A stretch of DNA of 29,808 nt from an uncultured Veillonella sp. (GCA_915066865.1 CAJZEE010000016.1:1-29808), one strand, 5' to 3'; shown: positions 15,033 to 23,492, numbered from the stretch's first letter. Translations and numbers: made by a program. Notes: generated from the letters alone by a model not told the origin.

Positions 15033-16133
15033 TTATTTTTGTGCTTCAAAGAAAGTATCGACGAACAAGTCATCTTCAATCGCATAAGCGTATACGCGCT
15101 CATAAGTGTTACGAAGATCTTTCATAACAGCTATCCGTAAGTCTCCTGGATATAATGTTAAGAATTCCACAAAATGATGAATTTCCTCTGCATTACTATT
15201 GTGGTTTAAACGATGCAACATATTTTTTGCCGCTACATATAGACGAGTCGGGCTTTCACCTTTAACCTGCTCAGCCATAGACATAATAGCACCTGGTTTT
15301 TGAACCGCCACCAAAACATCATCAAAGGTAATAAGAGGTTCTTGGTCAGACTCGATGAAATTTACGAAAGCCTCAGCAATGAGTTTGCCTACGTTACCAC
15401 GGATAACATTCATAAATACGTCTCGGCTATAGCTTGTTCCCTCTTGGTTTTTATAAATCCTATATAGACCGGACACGCGTTCAAAGGAACGAGGAGTAGC
15501 ATCGATATCGTCTTCGTGACGTTGATTTAAATATTCTGGATAAGAAGAAATGAATTCAATAACCTTTTCTTCAATACCTGCACCAATAGCCCAATCAATC
15601 CATTGCATATAATCAGCATTCATGTAAAGCCATACGAAACGGTTTTGTTGTGCCGGGTCCATGTCAATCGTTTGGTAATCAAAGGAATCTTCAGGGTTCA
15701 TAGCAGCGATAATGCGCACTTGATCACTTAAGGAGAAACCATTGATTTCACGGTTTAAGATAAGGTTCATCAACTCTTGTTGCACCGCATGTTCCGCACG
15801 GTTAATTTCATCGATAAACAGTAATACATGGCGGCCTTGGTCTACAGCCTGTGCCACATGTTCCAATGTATGATGCACAGCGTACACCGTAGTTTTCACA
15901 TTTCGTGTGTTGCCGTGACCATCGGTGTGAACCACCATTTCCACAGTTGGCAAACCGCCGATCTCACCTTCTTTCAAAAGGTTACCATCGATAGTAACGA
16001 GTTCCCAGTCGTGTACATCTGCTACGCGCGCTGCGAGAGAGGTTTTACCAATGCCCGTTTCACCGACGAGCAAGGGCACTTGATTAGCGGCAAGCACTAA
16101 TTCAACGCTTGCCATTGTATCTATAAAGTTCAT
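15033..16133 (-). CDS. MoxR-family AAA+ ATPase
   Basis: 366 residues. Walker A is GETGIGKTS (residues 24-32), Walker B is LLFIDEINRA (about 103-112), and the sensor 1 region is IIAAMNP. This is the standard MoxR core, a chaperone-like ATPase that works with VWA partners. GGAG lies 7 bases before the ATG. It begins 12 bp after the repeat-protein stop and precedes the VWA gene by about 134 bp. No terminator is visible in that gap. The target of the complex cannot be told from the sequence. Confidence 0.93.
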   Translation of the reverse strand: MNFIDTMASVELVLAANQVPLLVGETGIGKTSLAARVADVHDWELVTIDGNLLKEGEIGGLPTVEMVVHTDGHGNTRNVKTTVYAVHHTLEHVAQAVDQGRHVLLFIDEINRAEHAVQQELMNLILNREINGFSLSDQVRIIAAMNPEDSFDYQTIDMDPAQQNRFVWLYMNADYMQWIDWAIGAGIEEKVIEFISSYPEYLNQRHEDDIDATPRSFERVSGLYRIYKNQEGTSYSRDVFMNVIRGNVGKLIAEAFVNFIESDQEPLITFDDVLVAVQKPGAIMSMAEQVKGESPTRLYVAAKNMLHRLNHNSNAEEIHHFVEFLTLYPGDLRIAVMKDLRNTYERVYAYAIEDDLFVDTFFEAQK

Positions 16134-16145
16134 TGTATCTCCATT

Positions 16146-16952
16146 CTAATATTTCAAATATTCGCTAACTGCGATTTTCTTAACAGCTCTAGTACCATAC
16201 ATATCAATAAGTGACAATATATCAATAGGCCATTTTGATTGACGTCCACCGATAGCTTTATTGTTGATTAACTCGCGTATATAGTCTTCATCAACTGTAT
16301 CGCTGGAAATAGCATCTACAATTATAGCTTTGATTTCGTCTACTGTAACACCCAATGTATTAGGTATATAACCGACAATAGCCGCACTTACCTTAAATAG
16401 ATGCAAGGCCAAGTCCTTAGTGAGGGTTGTAATCTGCCGCATTGCCTGTGGATCTTGCTTTACTGCCGCTTCTAGTACAGCTACGCTAGGCTCATCAATG
16501 TAGCGCAAGGCTAAGTAACTCTCTTGCACGGCTTGTAACTGCACAACCTCGCTTGGGGCATTGATATATTGTAAGGCATCATAATTCGCCTTCACCGCTT
16601 CTAATTGCAATTCTTCAGATGGGTTTGCAATATAGCGAATAGCCCAGCCTGATTGAGCTAACGCGCTTTGAATTAATGTATCAGACGGATCGCTGATGTA
16701 TTCTAAAACCGCCCAGTCCTTTTCTACCAAAGCACTCAACAACTCTTCACTAGGATGCTCTACGAACTGTATGGCCCGTGGTGCTTGTAAAAGCGCCGTT
16801 TCAATCACCTTTTGAGTAGGTTCTTTAATATATTGTAACAACATGCCGTTTTGTCCCACACATGTAAGTTGCATAGCTTCTGTAGGATTTGGAATATTTC
16901 GAATCCCATGTGGGTTATTGGTCAGCGCCGTTATATATTGTTCCTCTGTCAT
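16146..16952 (-). CDS. Protein of nine 22-residue repeats, function unknown
   Basis: Not assigned to a named family. From residue 13 to 210 it consists of nine consecutive repeats of exactly 22 residues, consensus roughly xxxAIxYIxxPSExxxxxAVxx. Clear copies begin DWAVLEYISDPS, SGWAIRYIANPS, NYDALQYINAPS and SYLALRYIDEPS; the last two repeats are degenerate. Paired helices joined at the PS turn would build an alpha-solenoid, a likely binding scaffold. Residues 211-268 are non-repeating. The start is placed at 16952 because GAAGG lies 5 bases upstream; the in-frame ATG at 16964 has no such site. It leads the unit with MoxR and the VWA protein, so it may be their substrate adaptor, an inference. 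Confidence 0.8.
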   Translation of the reverse strand: MTEEQYITALTNNPHGIRNIPNPTEAMQLTCVGQNGMLLQYIKEPTQKVIETALLQAPRAIQFVEHPSEELLSALVEKDWAVLEYISDPSDTLIQSALAQSGWAIRYIANPSEELQLEAVKANYDALQYINAPSEVVQLQAVQESYLALRYIDEPSVAVLEAAVKQDPQAMRQITTLTKDLALHLFKVSAAIVGYIPNTLGVTVDEIKAIIVDAISSDTVDEDYIRELINNKAIGGRQSKWPIDILSLIDMYGTRAVKKIAVSEYLKY

Positions 16953-16976
16953 AATAACCTTCATTTCTATATTAAA

Positions 16977-17000
16977 AGGCCATACGAATACGTATGGCCT
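16977..17000 (-). terminator. Hairpin after ktrA, inside the leader of the repeat-MoxR-VWA operon
   Basis: A perfect 10-bp stem (AGGCCATACG with CGTATGGCCT) and AATA loop is followed on the minus strand by TTTTAATAT. It would terminate the ktrA transcript. It also lies between a candidate promoter (17018-17026) and the next start codon, so it could act as an attenuator. Confidence 0.75.
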
Positions 17001-17017
17001 ATACTGAATTCTATCTC

Positions 17018-17026
17018 ATTATATCA
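17018..17026 (-). promoter_or_regulatory. Candidate extended -10 promoter of the repeat-MoxR-VWA operon
   Basis: On the minus strand TGATATAAT matches the extended -10 form (TG, one base, TATAAT). No good -35 is visible. A start near 17011 would place the following hairpin in the 5' leader, about 59 bases before the ATG at 16952. Confidence 0.5.
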
Positions 17027-17064
17027 TATTTTTTCGATGTAGTTATATATCTTTCGTATACATA

Positions 17065-17715
17065 CTACTCCGTTAATGCATCTAAATCAGAATTATTCCC
17101 AATGACTAATAATTTATCATCTTCACCGAGAATGGTAATCGGGTTTGGTGGAACTTCTAAATCCTCACCGCGTCTTATGCCTACTGCATTAAGATTATAT
17201 TTCTCACGCAGATTGGAGTCCTTTAAATTAGCCCCCACCAAGAATGACGGTACTTTAACTTCTATGAGACTAATATTTTTAGATAGTTGCAAATAATCCA
17301 TTACATGATCTCTAGTTAAAAATTGTACAAGGCGTAATGCCATATCATATTCAGGGTAAATCACTTGATCTACACCTATTTTATGAAGCATTTTACCTTG
17401 TATATTATTTTCAGCCTTAGCCACAATTTTAGGTGCATCTAACTCTTTAAGAAGCATAGCTGTCATTAAATTAGCTTGAAGATTGCCACCTATAGCCACA
17501 ACAACCATATCAAACTGGCTTAGCGCCAATGCTTTGATTGCCTCTTCATCAGTTGTATCTGCAACTATAGCATGTGTTATAAATGGTGAAATTTTCTGTA
17601 CAACTTCTGGATCAATATCTACACCTAATACCTCATGATCCATGGAAGCTAACATCTTGGCAACAGTGCCACCAAATTGACCAAGACCTATTACTGCTAT
17701 CGTTTTATGTTTCAT
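17065..17715 (-). CDS. ktrA: Potassium uptake regulatory subunit KtrA/TrkA
   Basis: Cytoplasmic gating ring subunit of a Ktr-type potassium importer; 216 residues, one RCK_N plus RCK_C unit, the length typical of KtrA (TrkA proper is twice as long). The nucleotide-binding GLGQFG lies at residues 10-15 with the acidic end of strand 2 at VDID. The C-terminal RCK_C domain carries FLVGANLKD and DKLLVIG. AGGGGG precedes the ATG. It lies 34 bp after ktrB and ends the operon. ATP/ADP and possibly cyclic di-AMP control is family knowledge. Confidence 0.92.
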   Translation of the reverse strand: MKHKTIAVIGLGQFGGTVAKMLASMDHEVLGVDIDPEVVQKISPFITHAIVADTTDEEAIKALALSQFDMVVVAIGGNLQANLMTAMLLKELDAPKIVAKAENNIQGKMLHKIGVDQVIYPEYDMALRLVQFLTRDHVMDYLQLSKNISLIEVKVPSFLVGANLKDSNLREKYNLNAVGIRRGEDLEVPPNPITILGEDDKLLVIGNNSDLDALTE

Positions 17716-17749
17716 ATATGCCCCCTTTTATATTCAATCTAATCTGTTT

Positions 17750-19111
17750 TTATAACAATACACGCTCTTCTGCATAGCTAATTGGTTTAGTCGGTGCCGT
17801 TCTTAACGCCCAAGTACCAATAACAGTCATAACCCCTACACGACCCGTAAACATGACAAGCATCAACACCCATTTACTACTTTCAGATAAATCAGGTGTA
17901 ATACCCGTTGTAAGACCTACGGTCCCAAAGGCAGAGGTTACCTCAAAAAGTAGTCGAATAAAGTTATACGGCTCATCCCAAGCCAAATAACAAGTAGCAA
18001 GCAAAACAAGAAGGATCGATAAAAAGATTATCCCATTTGCCTTAAGTACAGTAACCAACGATATGCGACGTTCAAAAACCTCTGTATCAGGACGGTTATT
18101 AAATAATGTACGCGATGCTAGAAAAGCGACAGCAATGGTACTAATCTTAACACCGCCCCCTGTGGAGTTTGGACCTGCCCCAATAAACATAAAAATGATG
18201 GTAATAAACAAGGTAATTGGATGTAAATCATTATAATCTACAGTAGCAATACCTGCTGTACGAGGTGTAATCGATTGAAATAGAGCAGCCATGACCTTAT
18301 TCCATATAGGTAAAGGACCAAAAGTTTTGGGATTCGCCCACTCAACCGCCAAGAAAATAATAGTCCCTAAAAGGATGAGCGCCGTTGTGCCAACTAACAT
18401 TATTTTTGTGTGTAGTTTTAAATCTACAAAACGTCGTAGCTTGCGATGCGACCAAATATCAAAGGTTGCGAGATATCCGAAACCACCTATTACAATAAGG
18501 GCCATTGTATTTATATTAAATAATACATCGCCCACCATGGCATAAGGTAGATCATTATCAAAGAATATAAATCCTGCGTTACAAAAGCTGGAAATAGATT
18601 GCATAATCCCCGTATATAAAGCAGCATCACCAATATAGGGATATAGCTGAATAGTATAGATAATACCACCAATAATTTCAACACAGAAGGTATAAATAGT
18701 TAGTTTCTTCGTAATATGTAGAAGCCCTTTCATGCCATCTTGCCCTACATCCTCTGACAAAAGCACGCGATTTTTTAGACCTACCCGTCGCCCTAATACT
18801 AGAGCAATAATAGTGGTAAACGAAACAATCCCCAATCCACCTAATTGGATAAGGATTACCATGACGATTTTGCCAAACAAGGACCAATGATAATAGGTAT
18901 CTACTGTCGTCAAGCCTGTTACAGAAACACAAGATACTGCGGTAAAAGCTGCATCCACAAGCGTTGTACTATTGCTTTGAGCATTTGATATGGGCAACAT
19001 AAGTAATATCGTCCCTATAGTCATGGCAGCCAAAAAGCTAAGGGCTAATAGACGATAAGGATTTTGTTGCATATATTGCTGAACTTGATTTTTTGAAATA
19101 TTTTGCCACAT
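17750..19111 (-). CDS. ktrB: Potassium channel-like transporter subunit KtrB/TrkH
   Basis: Inner-membrane potassium-translocating subunit, 453 residues, with about eight membrane helices and four pore loops. Each loop's selectivity-filter Gly is visible: SVTGLTT, FCNAGF, TPRTAG and FGTVGLTTG. The last helix ends RVGVMTVIG and a short cytoplasmic tail follows. The Ktr length and a single-unit KtrA partner favour KtrB over the longer TrkH. It follows the PfkB-family kinase by 10 bp and precedes ktrA by 34 bp, so the three are co-transcribed. Confidence 0.93.
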   Translation of the reverse strand: MWQNISKNQVQQYMQQNPYRLLALSFLAAMTIGTILLMLPISNAQSNSTTLVDAAFTAVSCVSVTGLTTVDTYYHWSLFGKIVMVILIQLGGLGIVSFTTIIALVLGRRVGLKNRVLLSEDVGQDGMKGLLHITKKLTIYTFCVEIIGGIIYTIQLYPYIGDAALYTGIMQSISSFCNAGFIFFDNDLPYAMVGDVLFNINTMALIVIGGFGYLATFDIWSHRKLRRFVDLKLHTKIMLVGTTALILLGTIIFLAVEWANPKTFGPLPIWNKVMAALFQSITPRTAGIATVDYNDLHPITLFITIIFMFIGAGPNSTGGGVKISTIAVAFLASRTLFNNRPDTEVFERRISLVTVLKANGIIFLSILLVLLATCYLAWDEPYNFIRLLFEVTSAFGTVGLTTGITPDLSESSKWVLMLVMFTGRVGVMTVIGTWALRTAPTKPISYAEERVLL

Positions 19112-19121
19112 AACCGTAGTC

Positions 19122-20138
19122 CTATCCTATAAGTTCCTGCACTGACTGTAACGTTGGTAGTGGACTTCGCCCGCCTATGCCTTGTGTATTTAAAGAAGCT
19201 ACCGCAGATGCAAAAATAGCGGCCTTCTCTAAATCGGAGTGCGCACAATGTTTGATCAACTCTACAGCACGTATAGATGCACCGTGAGACTTACTCGTTG
19301 AAATCGTTTCTTGTCCCTTCATATGATTAATTATATGTGCTAAATTAGCTAAAAAAGCACCATGAAAGCTATCCCCTGCCCCCGTAGTATCTACTATACT
19401 TTTCTGCGGGAATGGCTCACAACGATACGCTGTACCATTAGGCCATACAAAATAGCTACCATTAGCCCCATCCGTAACACCTGCAATTAAAGCACCACGG
19501 TCATGAATGATACGACAAGCATCTTCTAAATTAGTTGCGCCCGTATATTTTTCAGCATAGTCGCGAGCTACGATAACAATATGACTATCTTCTGTAATAG
19601 CCTTCATATCTTCATCGTAACGCTGAGCACCACCATCTAAAGAAATGATAGTCCCTGCCTCTTTCGCTACAGCCATAGCAGAACGCATGAGTTGGCGATG
19701 TCGACCATTAATATGCAAAATATAAGCGTCTTCTATCAATTGCTTATGAACCTCTAAAAAATCGGGCTCAGTTGCAGTAGATCGTTCAAAAAATACAGCA
19801 CGCTCACCAGTGCTTTGTTTTACAAGAATTGTGGCAACACCACTCTTAGCACCTCTTTCAACTTGAATTGCATTTGTATTAACATTGTATTTTTCAAAGT
19901 CATCTAATATGTGACGACCTACCATATCGTCACCGATACTATCAATCATAGCCGTACAAGCACCATATTTTCCGGCCACCGCTAGTGCTGTAGCCACTGG
20001 TCCACCACCATCGGTAGTAGACGATACGACTTGCTGTACCTCACGGCCCGTTGGATAATGATCCACAACTATAAAACGGTCTAATGTACTAGCACCGATG
20101 CCTACGATATCTATATTTTTTTGAGGAAATGTACTCAT
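19122..20138 (-). CDS. PfkB-family carbohydrate (ribokinase-like) kinase
   Basis: 338 residues, ribokinase fold. The N-terminal family signature GGGPVATALAVA is at about residues 44-55, and the ATP/catalytic motif DTTGAGDSFHGAF holds the catalytic Asp. The substrate, a sugar, sugar phosphate or nucleoside, cannot be decided. TAGGAGG precedes the ATG. It is the first gene of the unit with ktrB and ktrA; many PfkB enzymes need potassium for activity, which makes the pairing notable though not proof of a link. Upstream lies a region of direct and inverted repeats. Confidence 0.9.
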   Translation of the reverse strand: MSTFPQKNIDIVGIGASTLDRFIVVDHYPTGREVQQVVSSTTDGGGPVATALAVAGKYGACTAMIDSIGDDMVGRHILDDFEKYNVNTNAIQVERGAKSGVATILVKQSTGERAVFFERSTATEPDFLEVHKQLIEDAYILHINGRHRQLMRSAMAVAKEAGTIISLDGGAQRYDEDMKAITEDSHIVIVARDYAEKYTGATNLEDACRIIHDRGALIAGVTDGANGSYFVWPNGTAYRCEPFPQKSIVDTTGAGDSFHGAFLANLAHIINHMKGQETISTSKSHGASIRAVELIKHCAHSDLEKAAIFASAVASLNTQGIGGRSPLPTLQSVQELIG

Positions 20139-20219
20139 ACTAACCTCCTAAACCTTTTATTAGCTATACAAGCCATATCACTTCACATCTTATAGATTCA
20201 CTATCTTACTTATGGGTTT

Positions 20220-20307
20220 ATGACTTTAACAACAATTTGTTTTTTATTGTCCTTATAGACTTATACATCTATTCTTATACATCTATTGTTATACTTTTTA
20301 AAGTCAT
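20220..20307. repeat. 10-bp inverted repeat flanking the tandem repeat upstream of pfkB
   Basis: ATGACTTTAA at 20220-20229 and TTAAAGTCAT at 20298-20307 are perfect inverse copies separated by 68 bases. Together with the tandem repeat between them they fill much of the 339-base gap between the kinase start and the hutW stop. No clear -35/-10 pair was found there, although several TATAAG stretches could serve as -10 elements on the minus strand. Confidence 0.55.
20260..20294. repeat. 14-bp tandem repeat, 2.5 copies
   Basis: CTTATACATCTATT occurs twice head to tail (20260-20273 and 20274-20287) followed by a partial third copy GTTATAC (20288-20294). On the minus strand each unit contains TATAAG. 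Confidence 0.85.
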
Positions 20308-20347
20308 GTAAGTCTTATACCTACAGAATACCTTTCGCTCTATAAAA

Positions 20348-20378
20348 AGTAAACCCCAGACCGAAGTCTGGGGCTACT
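20348..20378 (-). terminator. Terminator of the heme operon
   Basis: CCCCAGAC (20354-20361) pairs with GTCTGGGG (20366-20373). In the minus-strand RNA the loop is the very stable C(UUCG)G tetraloop, and AGTA/TACT may extend the stem. The exit is TTTACTTTTTAT. It lies about 105 bases past the hutW stop. Confidence 0.85.
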
Positions 20379-20477
20379 TTGTACTACAAATAGTACGTAT
20401 ATGTCACGTAATATGTCTTGTATAATATATGTTGGTTATTGGAAGAGGTTGTTAGAATTGAGGTGTAACATAACAGT

Positions 20478-22118
20478 TTAAGACATCATACGCTCCATCA
20501 TATATTCAATCTCATCAGCACTCAAATTGTACATAGCTAGTACCATTCGTTCTGCTGCTTCCCCAGAAGCACCGCTCTTTGCAATTTCAGCTTTCGCCTT
20601 AGCAATGAGAGCTTCTTTACGTTGGGCTTCAGAATCTTCATCAGTTGGCACAGAAATATTAGCTTTACCTTGACCAATGCCACGTACCTCTTGATTAGGA
20701 TTGTCTTTAGAAGTTGTTTTTGTATCTTGTGCTGCTACTGCTTCTATAGCGAAGGAATTCTTACCAGTCATGATATATTCAACAGCTTCTAATGTACTTT
20801 GCGTAAGGTTTACAGTCCAGAATTCACCTGCATCAGTCAATTTATAAAGCAATCCATTATAGGCAACAAGACCTCGTTTTTCCCATAATTTATAGAGCCA
20901 GTTCAATTCATCTAATCTGGAATCCATTTTTACTAAGCTCATAATATTGAGGAATCCTTGTTCTAATTGACTTACTACTCGGTTTACGATAGGTTGTAAA
21001 TCACTTTGTTTCATAAGGGCCATAAATGGTTTTTCACCGCGGGTAACCATATCTTCGTATGGTTTTAATGCACGATGTAACATCATCCCATAACCGTCGA
21101 CGTTACCACCTGCACCACTACCAAATGGGAACATTGGAACGCCCGATTTAGCTAAAGTGTTATACAAGCTACGTTCACGGTTATTAGCACTCCAGTGAGC
21201 GGCACTCAATCGACGATAGGAACGTTCATCAAGGTATTTACGACCAAATTCAAACATATCCCCTTGCATCGCTGTTGTGGCTGCAGCTGGAACTTTGCCG
21301 TTTGTAATGTCTTTATTGAGATCACTACCATCAAATACATTTAATTGATATAAGTCCGCACCATCTACGCCAGAGCTTACCAAATCTGCTAAATCTTGTT
21401 CCCACACCTCCATAGTTTGACCAGGTAAACCATAGATCAAGTCAATAACAACAGAACATTGACCATAAGCTTTCAAAGCAGCTAGACGTTCTAATACGGT
21501 TTCTTTCGTATCTAAACGGCCTACCATTTGACGTACTTCTGTATTGAAAGATTGCACGCCAATGGACATACGATTGACGCCGTTTGCCATCCAAACTTCA
21601 AGATTTTCAGGAATCAAATCGTGAATACGACCTTCTAAGGTAAGCTCATAATCGTTTGCCAACGGCAAGTACACTTTAATTGCTTTGAGCAATCTTTCAG
21701 AATTTGTAGGTAATAAAGATGTTGGTGTGCCACCGCCGATAAATACGGCATGGATCAAACCATCTTTTAATCTCGAACGCTCACTAGCGAGCTTTAATTC
21801 ACTGATAAGACCATCAATATATTGGTCTTCAACACTTTGACTCGTACCGTTTTGGAAGAAGCCACAATATGTGCATTTTGTCTTACAAAACGGAATATGA
21901 ATGTAAGCGCATTGCATTTCGCCCTTTTTAGGAGTGCCATTCATTAACGAATCCCAAACGGCTTGTGTTTCTTTTGGAGAAACGAGCGTACCATTGAGAC
22001 CTGCATGTACAACACGTTTATGAGGAAATGCACCACTCATCGGATTATCGCATTCTAAACCTAGTTGTAGATTGCGTTGTTTCTCCGGAATGGATTCAAA
22101 GAAACTTGCTAAACTCAT
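20478..22118 (-). CDS. hutW: Heme-degrading radical SAM enzyme, ChuW/HutW type
   Basis: A HemN-related radical SAM protein of 546 residues. The cluster motif CKTKCTYC (Cys78, Cys82, Cys85) is preceded by AYIHIPF. It is followed by the SAM-binding GGGTPTSL and the HemN-like IGVQSF. PFGSGAGG and the surrounding residues, and the heme-uptake context, point to anaerobic heme degradation rather than coproporphyrinogen oxidation. In this pathway a primary methyl radical opens the porphyrin and frees iron without oxygen. The last 75 residues are a charged, Gln/Lys-rich extension ending MMERMMS that seems longer than in described members. It is the last gene of the operon and lies 21 bp after the flavodoxin. 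Confidence 0.87.
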   Translation of the reverse strand: MSLASFFESIPEKQRNLQLGLECDNPMSGAFPHKRVVHAGLNGTLVSPKETQAVWDSLMNGTPKKGEMQCAYIHIPFCKTKCTYCGFFQNGTSQSVEDQYIDGLISELKLASERSRLKDGLIHAVFIGGGTPTSLLPTNSERLLKAIKVYLPLANDYELTLEGRIHDLIPENLEVWMANGVNRMSIGVQSFNTEVRQMVGRLDTKETVLERLAALKAYGQCSVVIDLIYGLPGQTMEVWEQDLADLVSSGVDGADLYQLNVFDGSDLNKDITNGKVPAAATTAMQGDMFEFGRKYLDERSYRRLSAAHWSANNRERSLYNTLAKSGVPMFPFGSGAGGNVDGYGMMLHRALKPYEDMVTRGEKPFMALMKQSDLQPIVNRVVSQLEQGFLNIMSLVKMDSRLDELNWLYKLWEKRGLVAYNGLLYKLTDAGEFWTVNLTQSTLEAVEYIMTGKNSFAIEAVAAQDTKTTSKDNPNQEVRGIGQGKANISVPTDEDSEAQRKEALIAKAKAEIAKSGASGEAAERMVLAMYNLSADEIEYMMERMMS

Positions 22119-22139
22119 ACTCCAATCCCCTTTCAGAAA

Positions 22140-22658
22140 TTAGGCTTGCAACTTTGCAAGTACAGATTTTGTAAATTCTTTTGCATTTGCAAAGTCTTGT
22201 TCATCTGGATGAGTTTCCGCCGCTTTATGTAACGCATCGCGTTCTGGGCTTTGACCATGTGCAGATCCAGGGGGGAACATTTTATACATCATTTCGATTA
22301 CTTTAGGATCGATTTTACCTTGGCATACGAAGCCGTCTACAAGAGCTTCTTTGTTAGGCAATAATTCAGATGCTTTTTCGATACTTTCACGAGCATGATC
22401 AGAATCAGCATACATACCTAATGTAGCAAAGAATACTACATTAGGATTTTTTAAAGTTTCAATCAATTTTGCCGCTTCTTTATTCGCTGTGCCTCGATCC
22501 ACCCAGAAACCTACGAATACTGTATCATAATCAGCTAAATTTTCAGGTGCATCTTTTACAGGAACGCAAGGTGTTCCCTCAGGCATAACGGAAGCCATTG
22601 CTTCCGCTACACTTTTAGTATTTCCCGTAAGGGAAGAATATAAAATAATAGATTTCAT
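22140..22658 (-). CDS. Flavodoxin-family protein, probable electron donor to HutW
   Basis: 172 residues, flavodoxin fold. The FMN phosphate loop SSLTGNT lies at residues 8-14, and aromatic/Gly-rich loops GFWVDRG and ATLGMYADS would hold the flavin. The protein is like the single-domain flavodoxins found beside anaerobic heme-degrading radical SAM enzymes. Such a flavodoxin would deliver the electron for SAM cleavage or reduce the tetrapyrrole product. AAGGAG precedes the ATG. It is placed between tonB and hutW with short gaps (28 and 21 bp), consistent with one transcript. Confidence 0.88.
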   Translation of the reverse strand: MKSIILYSSLTGNTKSVAEAMASVMPEGTPCVPVKDAPENLADYDTVFVGFWVDRGTANKEAAKLIETLKNPNVVFFATLGMYADSDHARESIEKASELLPNKEALVDGFVCQGKIDPKVIEMMYKMFPPGSAHGQSPERDALHKAAETHPDEQDFANAKEFTKSVLAKLQA

Positions 22659-22686
22659 ATTTATCTCCTTTATTACTTAGATATAT

Positions 22687-23490
22687 TTATTCTTCTTCAT
22701 CTTCGCCATCGGCCTGTACTACAAAGTGTACAGGAACTTCTACTGGTTGTATATCCCCTGTTTCATTTGGATACGGAGTCGCTCGTCGCACTGCATCAAG
22801 AGCCGCTTCTACAAATATTTCATCCCCACCACTAGTTGGATATACGTCTATTAAATTACCATTAGTATCTAATTTAGCCATTACATTAATTGTAACATCT
22901 ACGTTCATTTTACGCTTAATAGCCGCATAAGGAATTTGTTTTTGGCTATCTACAGCTGCATAAAAGCCCTCTACATTGAACGCTGCTTTACCTGTACCAT
23001 GACCATCACCTTCACCGGTACCATCACCTGTACCAGTACCATGGCCTCTACCATCACCAACGCCAGTACCTTCACCGGTACCATGACCGCCACCAGAACC
23101 GCCACCTGATCCAGGGCCTGTGCCACCAACAGCGGAATTATCACCGGATGTATTGCCTTTATTTTCACTTGCTTTAGCTGCCACATCTACTGCATCAGGA
23201 ATATCTGTTGCTGTAGATGGTTCAACATTTGCTACAACAGCCTTTGTTCTTGCCGCTACTTCATCTGCTGACAATGGTTTTGGGAACAGATCTGCTCTGT
23301 TACCTCCGCCACCACCAGCATGTCCACTGCCACCATCATCGAGCACACTTTGTGTGAGGTCGATTTCATAGGTATCCATTTCTTGAATGGCTGGAACCAC
23401 TACAAAAAAGATTACAGCAATAAAGAGAGCAATAAGATGAACTACGGCGGATATAATGGCTGCTTTTTTCCATGATATGCCTAGTCCCAT
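22687..23490 (-). CDS. tonB: TonB-family energy transducer with Gly-rich linker
   Basis: Links the proton motive force from ExbB/ExbD to the outer-membrane receptor. 267 residues: a membrane anchor at about 11-33, then a periplasmic linker, then a C-terminal TonB domain (about 175-260) with IPYAAIKRK, the DVTINVMAKLD strand region and RATPYPNE. The linker (about residues 122-168) is made of Gly-Thr-Gly, Gly-His-Gly and Gly-Asp-Gly units instead of the usual Pro-Glu/Pro-Lys repeats. The protein ends in an acidic tail GEDEEE. It begins 2 bp after exbD, and its ribosome binding site lies in the end of exbD. Confidence 0.9.
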   Translation of the reverse strand: MGLGISWKKAAIISAVVHLIALFIAVIFFVVVPAIQEMDTYEIDLTQSVLDDGGSGHAGGGGGNRADLFPKPLSADEVAARTKAVVANVEPSTATDIPDAVDVAAKASENKGNTSGDNSAVGGTGPGSGGGSGGGHGTGEGTGVGDGRGHGTGTGDGTGEGDGHGTGKAAFNVEGFYAAVDSQKQIPYAAIKRKMNVDVTINVMAKLDTNGNLIDVYPTSGGDEIFVEAALDAVRRATPYPNETGDIQPVEVPVHFVVQADGEDEEE

Positions 23491-23492
23491 AG

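Noticed and set aside
22985..23125. Tandem DNA repeats that might look like a CRISPR or minisatellite
   Set aside because: The repeats are short, imperfect, lack spacers and stay in frame with the tonB linker.
22971..23371. Alternative frames with Val/Met-rich or Pro-rich repeats in tonB
   Set aside because: They come from the repetitive DNA of the Gly-rich linker read in the wrong frame or strand.
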